From the NCBI GenBank assembly GCA_018715065.1, contig DVMJ01000007.1:1-58161 (forward strand): DNA of 58,161 nt. Direction: 5' to 3'. The stretch comes from Fimiplasma intestinipullorum. GTDB taxonomy: Bacteria; Bacillota_I; Bacilli_A; Erysipelotrichales; Coprobacillaceae. The notes below the pieces were generated by a model, which had not been told where the DNA came from, did no database searches, and worked only from the letters and a program-made list of their open reading frames with translations. The position numbers and the translations under genes were made by a program. Below, in pieces: positions 16,536 to 24,488 of the stretch (position 1 is the first letter of the stretch; each line of letters begins with the position of its first letter).

Positions 16536-18200
16536 CTACTGACCACTTTTCTCCATCCTTATCTGTTGTAGGTGTGCCTGTGTCCATTCATCTTCCGGTT
16601 CTATTTCCAATGCCCTCAGATAATAGCTTTCTGCCTGCTTAAGCTCATTAAGTTGTTCATAAGCCCAGCCGATGTTGGCATTTAACCAGGCCTGATCCAC
16701 CATGCTATCGACCACGCTCAAATAATAAGACAGCGCCTTCGGATACTGTTCCAAATTCGCATAGACCCAACCCAGCCGTGAACGAACAAGCGGATGATCC
16801 GGCTCGATTTCCAAAGCTTTTAAATAATCATCTCGCGCTTTTTCATAATTTTCCAAAGCACTATAGACATAACCGCGCTCAACATAGAACCAGAGATCAT
16901 TTCTCCCCATGCTTTCCACCTGCTTCAAGACTTCCAGCGCCTCTGCATAACGCTCCAGACACCTTAATAAAAAAGCTTTTTCTGAATACAGACTGAGATC
17001 ATGCCTTCCTTTCTGTTCCGCTTTCAGCAAATAACTATAGGCTTTTTCGAATTCATCTAGTTCATCATAAATATCCGCATATTCGAAATTGACCCAGGCA
17101 TCATCCCGACCATAGCTGACGGTCAAATCAAGATAATGTAAGGCTTCCGGGTATTTTTTCAGAAGCTTATAATTCCAGGCAATTTCTGCCGAGATCCAGG
17201 CATCTTTTTTAGTCTGCGTCGCTGCTTCTTTCAGCAGGGAGATGGCCTTTTCGTAATCATGATGCTCATAAGACATCACTTTGGCATATTCGCTTAAGAC
17301 CCAGGCATCCTGCCTGCCCCCTTCATAAGCCCGACGTATGAAGGGCTCTTCCAGATCATAACGATCCTGACGAGAGTAGATATAAGCAATTTCTGTATTG
17401 ATAAAAACTGAATCCTGATTTTCTTTGAGATACAGTTCCAAGGCTTCATCAAACCGCTCCAGCCGACTTAACGCATAAGCTTTTTCGATGCCTAAACCAG
17501 TCAGCTTGTCTTCTTTGATTTCTTCCATCAGAGCCAATGCCTGATCGTATGCACCTAACCCATTGTGTGCAACTGCCATCTCCAAACGCATCCAGTCATC
17601 TATCGATTGGGTCTCCTGCAGCTGCTCCAGACATTCGAGCGCTTTTTTATAATAGCCCAGCTTATTGTTCAGCCAGGCAATCTCACTCAAGACCCAACTA
17701 TCCTGATTGCCTAATTCATAAACATTCATATAGTAAGAGAGCGCCTCAGAATAGTTTTCTAAATGGATATAAACATTGGCAAGCTGGATGTTGATCCACA
17801 TGTCTTCAGGTTCTTCATCAAAGGCCTGCTTGAGAAATTCCTCCGCTTCCTCGAAGTACTCCATTCTCAGATAGATCGAACTGGTCTCACAGAAGACCCA
17901 GGCATCTGCTCGCCCAAGATCCATCGCTTTGAAAAATGCATCGAGCGCTTCATCGAGTCGATCCAGACGACTGAGCGTAAACCCATACTCAGACCAGAAC
18001 CAGATATCCTGTCTGCCCATCTGATAAACGTGATTCAGGACTGGCAAAGCCTCCGCATGACGCTCCATCCGATTCAATAACCAGGCTTTTTGGCTAAGAA
18101 GATCATCCATATCTTGCCCCGAAGCTAAAATCTGTTCCACTAATTCGAGTGCTTCTTCAAAGCGCTCTTCATCAATTAACCGATCTAATTCATCTCTCAT
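16536..18200 (-). CDS. Large TPR-repeat protein
   Basis: A 554-residue protein made almost entirely of about fifteen tetratricopeptide repeats of about 35 residues. Repeats alternate the usual ALEYY/Y-x2-A-L helices with a recurrent GRxDAWVxxE-like motif (for example GRADAWVFCE, GRQDAWVLSE, GRDDAWVNFE). No signal peptide or membrane segment is seen, so it is probably a cytoplasmic scaffold. ATG at 18200 follows AGGTGA and is preferred over 18218. No operon partner is evident. Binding partners unknown. Confidence 0.85.
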   Translation of the reverse strand: MRDELDRLIDEERFEEALELVEQILASGQDMDDLLSQKAWLLNRMERHAEALPVLNHVYQMGRQDIWFWSEYGFTLSRLDRLDEALDAFFKAMDLGRADAWVFCETSSIYLRMEYFEEAEEFLKQAFDEEPEDMWINIQLANVYIHLENYSEALSYYMNVYELGNQDSWVLSEIAWLNNKLGYYKKALECLEQLQETQSIDDWMRLEMAVAHNGLGAYDQALALMEEIKEDKLTGLGIEKAYALSRLERFDEALELYLKENQDSVFINTEIAYIYSRQDRYDLEEPFIRRAYEGGRQDAWVLSEYAKVMSYEHHDYEKAISLLKEAATQTKKDAWISAEIAWNYKLLKKYPEALHYLDLTVSYGRDDAWVNFEYADIYDELDEFEKAYSYLLKAEQKGRHDLSLYSEKAFLLRCLERYAEALEVLKQVESMGRNDLWFYVERGYVYSALENYEKARDDYLKALEIEPDHPLVRSRLGWVYANLEQYPKALSYYLSVVDSMVDQAWLNANIGWAYEQLNELKQAESYYLRALEIEPEDEWTQAHLQQIRMEKSGQ

Positions 18201-18291
18201 CGCTTCACCTGCTTTCATATGTATTGATTATACCACAACCTTGAACAGAAAGAAAAGACAGAATACTGATTGTATCCTGCCTCTTGATTGT

Positions 18292-18450
18292 TTACTTCAA
18301 TGGGTGGTCTTTGCGAAATTGGGCATAGATATCATTCTTAGCCGTCAGGCAACTAAAACAATTTCCACTGCAACCATGTTTTTTCTTTTTCATTGAGCGA
18401 ATTGCCAAGACCACCCATATACCAATCAACAAAATGATGAAAATATCCAT
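18292..18450 (-). CDS. Small Cys-rich membrane protein (FeoB-associated-like)
   Basis: A 52-residue open frame below the usual ORF cutoff. It begins MDIFIILLIGIWVVLAIRSM, one membrane helix, then a lysine cluster and HGCSGNCFSCLTAKND with three cysteines. This layout matches the small FeoB-associated Cys-rich membrane proteins that accompany ferrous iron transporters. GGGTGA lies seven bases upstream of the start. No feoA or feoB is in the window, so the role is an inference. Confidence 0.7.
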   Translation of the reverse strand: MDIFIILLIGIWVVLAIRSMKKKKHGCSGNCFSCLTAKNDIYAQFRKDHPLK

Positions 18451-18506
18451 ATCTATCACCCTATACCCATTATAGCATAAGGTTCAATACAACTCAAAGA
18501 AATTGC

Positions 18507-19700
18507 TTATAAACCTAAGATACGAACGGTATCACGAGCAATCATGACTTCTTCATTTGTCGGAATAACCATGACTTTGACTTTAGAGTCAGCTGTAGAA
18601 ATGACTCTCTCATCACCACTGCGAACAGCATTCAGATCTTCATCCAGATGAACACCTAAAGCCTCTTCAACATCCTTGATCACTAAAGTACGGATGTAGG
18701 CCGCGTTCTCTCCTAAGCCAGCCGTAAAGGCAATCGCATCCACACCGCCCAATTCAACAAAGTAAGAACCGATGAATTTAGAGACAATGCGCGCATAAAG
18801 ATGTGACGTACGAAGCGCTGCAGGATCACCTTTCTCAAAGGCTTCTTCGATATCGCGAGAATCTGAAGAAATACCAGAAACACCTAACATACCAGATTTC
18901 TTATTTAAAACATTCAGCATCTCATCAATATTCAAGTTTTCTTTACGCATCACATAAGGCAGAATAGAAGGATCCACATCACCGCTGCGCGTTCCCATCA
19001 TCACACCCGCTAAAGGGGTAAATCCCATTGAAGTATCAATACATTGACCATCCTTAACCGCACTCAGGCTTGCACCATTACCTAAATGGCAGACAATGAT
19101 CTTAGAGTGTTCCGGGTTACCTAAAAGATCGATCACACGGCCAGAGACATATTTATGACTAGTTCCGTGAGCACCGTAACGTCTTACCTGATATTTTGTG
19201 TAATATTCGTAAGGTAAAGCATATAAATATCTTTCTTCATCCATCGTCTGATGGAAAGCAGTATCAAAAACAAAAACATGTTTTGCATGAGGCAGTGCTT
19301 CTCTGAAAGCACGCATTCCGACCAGGTTCGCTGGATTATGTAAAGGTGCCAGCTCTGCGAGTTCCTCAACTTTTGCTTCAGAATCTGCATCTACAATGCA
19401 GGAATCACTAAAATAAGGGCCGCCCTGTACAACACGATGTCCGCAAGCATCGATTTCATCATAAGAAGCAACGATCTGATGCTTAACGAGCGCTTCCAGC
19501 AGCATCTTGACAGCGACACTGTGATCTGGAATCGAGGTCACTGTTTTCACTTTTTCACCATTAACCTTAATCGTGAAGATTGCATCTTCAAAGCCAATTC
19601 TTTCAATATTCCCTGAAGTGATGACAGTTTCTTCAGGCATATTGAAAAGCTGGAATTTCAATGAAGAACTGCCGGCATTAACTGCAATAATTTTTGACAT
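18507..19700 (-). CDS. ackA: Acetate kinase
   Basis: A 397-residue acetate kinase that makes ATP and acetate from acetyl phosphate, the main substrate-level ATP step of mixed-acid fermenters. The start MSKIIAVNAGSSSLKFQLF, the VVQGGPYF segment, RRYGAHGTSHKYVS, HLGNGASL, and the GEN motif in FTAGLGENAAYIR are all present. Length is standard. GGGAGG precedes the start. A good CcpA cre site lies about 65 bases upstream, as in B. subtilis ackA where CcpA activates. Confidence 0.98.
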   Translation of the reverse strand: MSKIIAVNAGSSSLKFQLFNMPEETVITSGNIERIGFEDAIFTIKVNGEKVKTVTSIPDHSVAVKMLLEALVKHQIVASYDEIDACGHRVVQGGPYFSDSCIVDADSEAKVEELAELAPLHNPANLVGMRAFREALPHAKHVFVFDTAFHQTMDEERYLYALPYEYYTKYQVRRYGAHGTSHKYVSGRVIDLLGNPEHSKIIVCHLGNGASLSAVKDGQCIDTSMGFTPLAGVMMGTRSGDVDPSILPYVMRKENLNIDEMLNVLNKKSGMLGVSGISSDSRDIEEAFEKGDPAALRTSHLYARIVSKFIGSYFVELGGVDAIAFTAGLGENAAYIRTLVIKDVEEALGVHLDEDLNAVRSGDERVISTADSKVKVMVIPTNEEVMIARDTVRILGL

Positions 19701-19764
19701 TTCATTTCCTCCCTTTTACTATCATTTTTATGATAACGAAATTCACGGTCAATTTCAATTCTTT

Positions 19765-19778
19765 TTTAAGCGTTTTCA
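19765..19778 (-). promoter_or_regulatory. cre (CcpA operator) upstream of ackA
   Basis: On the minus strand TGAAAACGCTTAAA matches the catabolite-responsive element consensus except near its last bases. It lies upstream of the ackA start, followed by a TTGACC that could be a -35 hexamer, so the site would be upstream of the promoter as in CcpA-activated ackA genes. Confidence 0.7.
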
Positions 19779-19978
19779 GCAAATTCAGTTTTCCTTCGTC
19801 TGTTTAAAAAGAATCTAGAGACATCCTGTACTTCAAAAACATTTTTGTTGTTCGGATCAGGACCCAAGTTAACCTGTCATTGACGGTTTTGATATTTGTT
19901 TTTTTGATACTGCTTTCTATCATCGGGGGTCAACAACCAGAGACACTGCATGGCATTTGATGCAGCTATCCATTAAAA

Positions 19979-20006
19979 AAGTCAAATGAGCTTACTCATT
20001 TGACTT
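19979..20006 (-). terminator. Terminator after gerW
   Basis: GTCAAATGAG (19981-19990) pairs with CTCATTTGAC (19995-20004). On the minus strand the stem is followed by TTTTTT. The gerW stop codon lies within the hairpin. The 220 bases between here and the ackA upstream region hold the ackA promoter/cre and nothing else I recognise. Confidence 0.85.
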
Positions 20007-20357
20007 AGTCTGCATATTGCAACTGGCCTTCTCAACTAAATCAGCAATTTTCTCAAAAATATGGGTCTTTTCATTAACCGAAAGAAGTTCGACCGTATCC
20101 TGATGGATTACCAAAAAGGCCACTGGCATAAGACTGACGCCCGCCGCTGATCCACCGCCAAATGGTAGCTGAGCATCATCTTTACGATGATTGCTGAACT
20201 CGGATCCGCCGCTGCCAAAGCCAAAACCTACCTTACAGACCGGAACGACCATTGTGCCATCTTCTAGCTTGATGGCATTCCCTACGATCTTGTCGACATC
20301 CACCATCTGCTTGATATTTTCAAGCGAGGTGCTCATCAAATCATGAATGGGATGCAT
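19992..20357 (-). CDS. ytfJ: Spore protein GerW/YtfJ family
   Basis: A 121-residue GerW-family protein. The conserved segments VDKIVGNAIKLEDGTMVVPV, KVGFGFGSGGSEF and PFGGGSAAGVSLMPVAFLV are visible. In B. subtilis GerW is needed for normal spore germination, so this is evidence for sporulation ancestry. ATG at 20357 follows AAGGAGG and gives the family start. It lies just after a DUF2953 gene, the same pairing as ytfI-ytfJ of bacilli. Confidence 0.92.
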   Translation of the reverse strand: MHPIHDLMSTSLENIKQMVDVDKIVGNAIKLEDGTMVVPVCKVGFGFGSGGSEFSNHRKDDAQLPFGGGSAAGVSLMPVAFLVIHQDTVELLSVNEKTHIFEKIADLVEKASCNMQTKSNE

Positions 20358-20362
20358 GTATC

Positions 20363-20779
20363 TTACCTCCTTAATAATTCCCATATTAGTTTTGCCAGAC
20401 AGAAAGTAATTATACCTTTGAAAGAGAACTGGCGCCAGGATACTTCTTTGATATGCACATCCGCTTTCACTTTTTTCGCTTTTAAATAAGCCAGCACACC
20501 AGGAACAAAGGCCTGCAGGCAGAGAATAAAACAGAGATCCGTATCAAAATCCCCTGTCTGATTTCCCAGCTCGACTTCGAGTCTTCGTAAGCGCAAAGCA
20601 CCGACAAGACGAATCGGTTGGATCTTGAAATGTGATTTTTTGATGTTAGATTTTTTGACAGCCGCATTTTTTCGAAAATAATGTCGAAAACAAGCGAACT
20701 GGACATAGCTGAAATTGACTTCAAAAGAAAGCGGCCAGGGAATAAACAGGATCAATAACATAAGAAAAAACCAGAACAC
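20363..20779 (-). CDS. DUF2953 (YtfI-like) protein
   Basis: A 138-residue protein with an N-terminal membrane helix (about residues 2-18) followed by a basic domain containing LVGALRLRRLEVELGNQTGDFD, typical of DUF2953. It lies five bases upstream of the gerW/ytfJ gene, as in Bacillus ytfI-ytfJ, and is presumably sporulation-associated. Molecular function unknown. Confidence 0.75.
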   Translation of the reverse strand: MFWFFLMLLILFIPWPLSFEVNFSYVQFACFRHYFRKNAAVKKSNIKKSHFKIQPIRLVGALRLRRLEVELGNQTGDFDTDLCFILCLQAFVPGVLAYLKAKKVKADVHIKEVSWRQFSFKGIITFCLAKLIWELLRR

Positions 20780-20847
20780 AATGCATCACCGCATTTATTA
20801 TGGCCACAATAAAAGAGATGCAAACCTTTTTGCATCTCTAAGTCGGA

Positions 20848-21051
20848 TTATTTACCCTGCATCTGATTCTGAGCCATGGCAACTAAACGTTTGGTAATTT
20901 CGCCGCCAACGGAACCATTTGCTCTTGCGGAAGCATCTGCACCAAGTGAAACACCAAATTCGTTTGCGATTTCATATTTCATTTGGTCGATCGCATTCTT
21001 CGCACCAGGAACGACTAATTTATTTGTATTCTGGTTGGTAGGATTGTTCAT
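20848..21051 (-). CDS. Alpha/beta-type small acid-soluble spore protein
   Basis: A 67-residue SASP. The germination protease recognition region KYEIANEFGV and the DNA-binding half DASARANGSVGGEITKRLV are clear. These proteins coat spore DNA and protect it from UV and heat. ATG at 21051 has a GGAGGTGA upstream. With gerW this makes a spore-former likely. The product is presumably made in the forespore under sigma-G; a sigma-G promoter was not resolved by eye. Confidence 0.95.
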   Translation of the reverse strand: MNNPTNQNTNKLVVPGAKNAIDQMKYEIANEFGVSLGADASARANGSVGGEITKRLVAMAQNQMQGK

Positions 21052-21162
21052 TGATCTCACCTCCTGACACGCTTATTGTGTGCCGACCAGACATTTCTAT
21101 ACCTATTTTTTATTTCTTTTTTGACATATTTGTGTTAAAATGGCAAACATGGAGGAATGCTT

Positions 21163-21615
21163 ATGCAACTGATCGTTCATGCAATTCTACGGCTTTTATT
21201 TATTATTCTCATGATTACTGATTTTCGTTTAAAAAGACAGATCAAGAAAAAAGATTATACAGCCCACGTGGAGATCACTCAGTCACAAAAGATTCAAAAG
21301 ATTGCCAACTATGTTCTTTTTGTTGTCGCCATGATATTGCCATTTGGTTGGGCATGGTTGCTGTTGGAAATTGCCTGTCTGGTCTATTTCTTTATTTTTA
21401 CGGATCGGGAGATCGAAATTGGCAGACATCGTTTCTACATGCGCGGAAAAGTGTATCAAATCGCACAGATCAAAAACATTCATTTTGAAAATGATTGCTT
21501 GACCTTTCAATATCAGCGCGAAGAATTAAAGCTGTCACATCCTTTGGTCGATCCCCATTTTTTAAACGAAAATCTAATCAAAAAAGTCGAAAAACGCAAA
21601 CATAAAGAGCACTAA
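21163..21615 (+). CDS. Membrane protein of unknown function
   Basis: A 150-residue protein with an N-terminal helix (about 1-18), a second hydrophobic pair (about 45-80), and a C-terminal cytoplasmic domain with basic tail (KKVEKRKHKEH). It resembles a minimal PH-like/YcxB-style membrane protein only vaguely, so I leave it unnamed. GGAGG lies seven bases before ATG 21163, which is preferred over ATG 21157. It is convergent with thiI and shares a terminator with it. Confidence 0.6.
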   Translation: MQLIVHAILRLLFIILMITDFRLKRQIKKKDYTAHVEITQSQKIQKIANYVLFVVAMILPFGWAWLLLEIACLVYFFIFTDREIEIGRHRFYMRGKVYQIAQIKNIHFENDCLTFQYQREELKLSHPLVDPHFLNENLIKKVEKRKHKEH

Positions 21616-21641
21616 AAAACCAGCCAAAGCTGGTTTTTTTA
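21616..21641 (+). terminator. Shared bidirectional terminator
   Basis: AAAACCAGC (21616-21624) pairs with GCTGGTTTT (21629-21637), followed by T on the plus strand and, read the other way, by a T-run opposite the leading A-run. It can serve both the plus-strand membrane protein and thiI. Confidence 0.85.
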
Positions 21642-22838
21642 AAATAAATCGGCATTCTCATCGACTGCATCTAAGCCGATGATCAATGTTTCACGCGCGG
21701 CGACGCAATCTTCAACCATCTGATTGAAATCCCAGCCTAGCTCGTAAGTTTCACACTTTTCCCTGCGTGGCTTTGTCGCCGGCTGCTTAGGTGTAAAGAT
21801 CGTACAGCAATCTTCATAAGGACGAATCGAAATATCATAGGTTCCGATTTGTCTGGCCAGTTCCATGATCTCAATTTTATCCATACAGACCACCGGACGG
21901 ATAACGGGCATATCGATCACACAATTGATGGCTTTCATACTGTCAAGGGTCTGACTGGCAACCTGCCCAATGCTTTCTCCGTTTGAAATTGCCAAACAGT
22001 TCTCCTGTTCAGCCACACGCTGAGCAATGCGATACATCATGCGACGCATCACGGTCATAGCATAACTCTCTGGCGTATGCTCATAGATTGCCAGCTGCAG
22101 ATCCGTAAACGGGATCACATGCACACGAATGGTTGGCTGATAAGCATTGAGTTTTCCCACCAGTTCCAGCACTTTCTCACGCGCACGATCACTTGTGTAA
22201 GGCGGAGAAGCAAAGTGAATGCATTCGATCTCCACGCCGCGTTTCATTGTCAGATACCCTGCTACTGGTGAATCGATCCCGCCAGAAAGCATCAATAACG
22301 CCTTGCCACCGATTCCTACCGGATAACCTCCGGCACCATGAATCACATCATTCATGACATAGCTGTCTTTTTGACGCAGTTCGATACGAATACGAATATC
22401 CGGATGATGCACATCCACAGAGAGATCCTTTTGCGTATGATGAAAGATATAGCCGGCCACTGAACGGCTGATTTCCGGAGAAGTCATCGGGAAGTTTTTA
22501 TCATTGCGCTTCGTATCGATCTTAAATGTCTGACCTTCGGTTTTTTCAACCAGGAAGCTCGCTGCTTCCTTGATTGCCTCCAACTCAGTCGGTACCTTGA
22601 TAGCCAAAGAGAAAGAGAGGATTCCAAAAACGTGTTTGAGTGCCTCTGTGACTTCTTTTTGATCCTCACCATTGAGCAGGATGTATAAACGGTCATAAGT
22701 CAATTCATAAGTGAGATGCTCAAATCGCAAAAGAGCCTCTTTGGTATTCTGAAATAACTTCTGGATAAATGTTTTACGATTTTTACCTTTGGTAGTTAAT
22801 TCTCCAAAGCGTACTAGGATATGATTATATTCCATCAT
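21639..22838 (-). CDS. thiI: tRNA sulfurtransferase ThiI
   Basis: ThiI makes 4-thiouridine at position 8 of tRNA, taking sulfur from a cysteine desulfurase. The 399-residue product has an N-terminal ferredoxin-like domain, a THUMP domain (about 60-165), and an adenylating PP-loop domain with LLMLSGGIDSPVAGY. It lacks the C-terminal rhodanese domain, as is usual in Firmicutes. The start overlaps the stop of the cysteine desulfurase gene (ATGA), the standard iscS-thiI pair. Confidence 0.97.
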   Translation of the reverse strand: MMEYNHILVRFGELTTKGKNRKTFIQKLFQNTKEALLRFEHLTYELTYDRLYILLNGEDQKEVTEALKHVFGILSFSLAIKVPTELEAIKEAASFLVEKTEGQTFKIDTKRNDKNFPMTSPEISRSVAGYIFHHTQKDLSVDVHHPDIRIRIELRQKDSYVMNDVIHGAGGYPVGIGGKALLMLSGGIDSPVAGYLTMKRGVEIECIHFASPPYTSDRAREKVLELVGKLNAYQPTIRVHVIPFTDLQLAIYEHTPESYAMTVMRRMMYRIAQRVAEQENCLAISNGESIGQVASQTLDSMKAINCVIDMPVIRPVVCMDKIEIMELARQIGTYDISIRPYEDCCTIFTPKQPATKPRREKCETYELGWDFNQMVEDCVAARETLIIGLDAVDENADLF

Positions 22839-23971
22839 TTTCGCTGTTGTTTCACCTTTCTTAAAATATCATTAAACGCCTGTATGAATCGATCAATATC
22901 CTGATCCGTAACTAAATGTGACAGGCTGATACGCAAAGCGCTCATGCCGACTTCCTGGCTGACCCCCATCATTTTTAAAGTACGGGACATATCCAGTTTT
23001 TTGGTCGAACAGGCACTGCGCGTTGAAATATAGATTTCATGATCTTCCAGGGCATGGGTCAGCACCTCTGGCTTATAACGGAGCATGGATACATTCAGAA
23101 TATACGGTGAGCCATCTTCAGGGGTGTTGATCACACAATCCGACAGACCCGAAAAATAATCTCTGAGGCGCTGATTCAGATGGCGCACGTGGACGATCTT
23201 CTGATCCAGATCAGCAAGCGCCAGACGCATCGTCTTTGCCAGAACAATATTCGTAAACGCATTGCTTGTACCGGCCCTCAGGCCAAATTCCTGCTGACCA
23301 CCGCAGATCAACGGCTTGATCTGGCAGGATGTCTTCTTATAAAGGATCCCGCTGCCTTTCAATCCGTAAATTTTATGAGCCGAAAAGCTTGCCAGATCGA
23401 TACCATCTAAATGGACAGGTAACTTTCCTAAACACTGAACCATATCCACATGAAAATGGCAGTTTGGATAGTCCTTGAGGATGTCCTTTATTTTTTCTAA
23501 TGGTAAACAAAAGCCGACTTCATTATTGACCGCCATACAGGATAACAAGATCGTATCCTTACGAATTGACTGCTTCAAGACATCCAGGTCCAGGCGTCCT
23601 TGTGAGTCAACAGGCAAATACGTGACTTCGAAGCCAAATTCATTTTCTAACTGTTTAAATGTTTCATAGACACTCGAATGCTCGACAGTGGTCGTAATGA
23701 TATGACGGCCGCGTGACTGATACTGAAAACACACCCCTTTGATGGCCATGTTGTTGGACTCGCTGGCACCACTGGTAAAGATAATCTCTGCAGCCTCTAC
23801 GCCAAGCATTGAGGCAATCAATGCGCGGGAACGCTCCATCAATCCTTCGACTTCCAACCCCAATCCATGAATCGAGTCTGGATTAGCGAATTTTGTCTTC
23901 AACAAATGAAAATAAGCTTCCCCAACCTCAGGATTGAGCGGGGTCGTCGCCGCATAATCTAGATACAACAT
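22835..23971 (-). CDS. Cysteine desulfurase (IscS/NifS family, partner of ThiI)
   Basis: A 378-residue PLP enzyme converting cysteine to alanine and a persulfide. The start MLYLDYAATTPLNPEV, the SGASESNNMAIKG segment, the PLP lysine in SFSAHKIYGLKGSG, and the catalytic Cys loop STRSACSTKK are visible. It is followed by thiI with a four-base overlap, so its main role is probably sulfur donation for tRNA 4-thiouridine (NifZ-like role in bacilli). Confidence 0.95.
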   Translation of the reverse strand: MLYLDYAATTPLNPEVGEAYFHLLKTKFANPDSIHGLGLEVEGLMERSRALIASMLGVEAAEIIFTSGASESNNMAIKGVCFQYQSRGRHIITTTVEHSSVYETFKQLENEFGFEVTYLPVDSQGRLDLDVLKQSIRKDTILLSCMAVNNEVGFCLPLEKIKDILKDYPNCHFHVDMVQCLGKLPVHLDGIDLASFSAHKIYGLKGSGILYKKTSCQIKPLICGGQQEFGLRAGTSNAFTNIVLAKTMRLALADLDQKIVHVRHLNQRLRDYFSGLSDCVINTPEDGSPYILNVSMLRYKPEVLTHALEDHEIYISTRSACSTKKLDMSRTLKMMGVSQEVGMSALRISLSHLVTDQDIDRFIQAFNDILRKVKQQRK

Positions 23972-24073
23972 ACTACACTCCTCATTTCTCTTTAGTATTA
24001 TATGCTAGAAAAGGTCTAAAAAGCAACAGGAAGTCAAAAAAACGTGCTATAATAAAGGAACAAGGAGGTTATT

Positions 24074-24439
24074 ATGAAAAAAATGATTGCTTTAACGATT
24101 CTTGCCGGTGTAGGAGGTGTCGTTTACTGGCAGAAACATCGCGATTTTTTTAAACGTCTGGACCTGGTACTACAAAGGCAGGGGATTGAGGTAATTCAGG
24201 TGACCGAAATGGCCGCTCATCTTCTAGGCGCCAGTGAAGGAAAAAAATATATCACGGATGCAGGGACTTTTGAAATCTATCGTTTCGCTAAAGACAGTCC
24301 TATATGGCATACGATCACTAAGACCAATCAATTCAGTCTAGAGCCCGCAACATGTTTTCCTGTCATCCTCAATGGCTGTTACATGCTCTATGCTTCACAT
24401 GCCGCACCGCTGATTACTGATCTTTTTCTCTCACTCTAG
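24074..24439 (+). CDS. Small N-terminally anchored protein of unknown function
   Basis: A 121-residue protein with a short N-terminal hydrophobic segment (about residues 4-19, MIALTILAGVGGVVYW), then a soluble domain containing VTEMAAHLLGASEGKKYIT. No known family is recognised. AAGGAGG precedes the start and a TATAAT lies at about 24047-24052. It is convergent with ezrA. Confidence 0.55.
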   Translation: MKKMIALTILAGVGGVVYWQKHRDFFKRLDLVLQRQGIEVIQVTEMAAHLLGASEGKKYITDAGTFEIYRFAKDSPIWHTITKTNQFSLEPATCFPVILNGCYMLYASHAAPLITDLFLSL

Positions 24440-24463
24440 ATCCACCAGGGATCTTTTTTCATA

Positions 24464-24488
24464 AACAAAAAAAGTCCCGAAGGACTTT
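24464..24488 (-). terminator. Terminator of ezrA
   Basis: On the minus strand AAAGTCC pairs with GGACTTT over a TTCG tetraloop and is followed by a run of T. It begins just past the ezrA stop codon. Confidence 0.85.
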
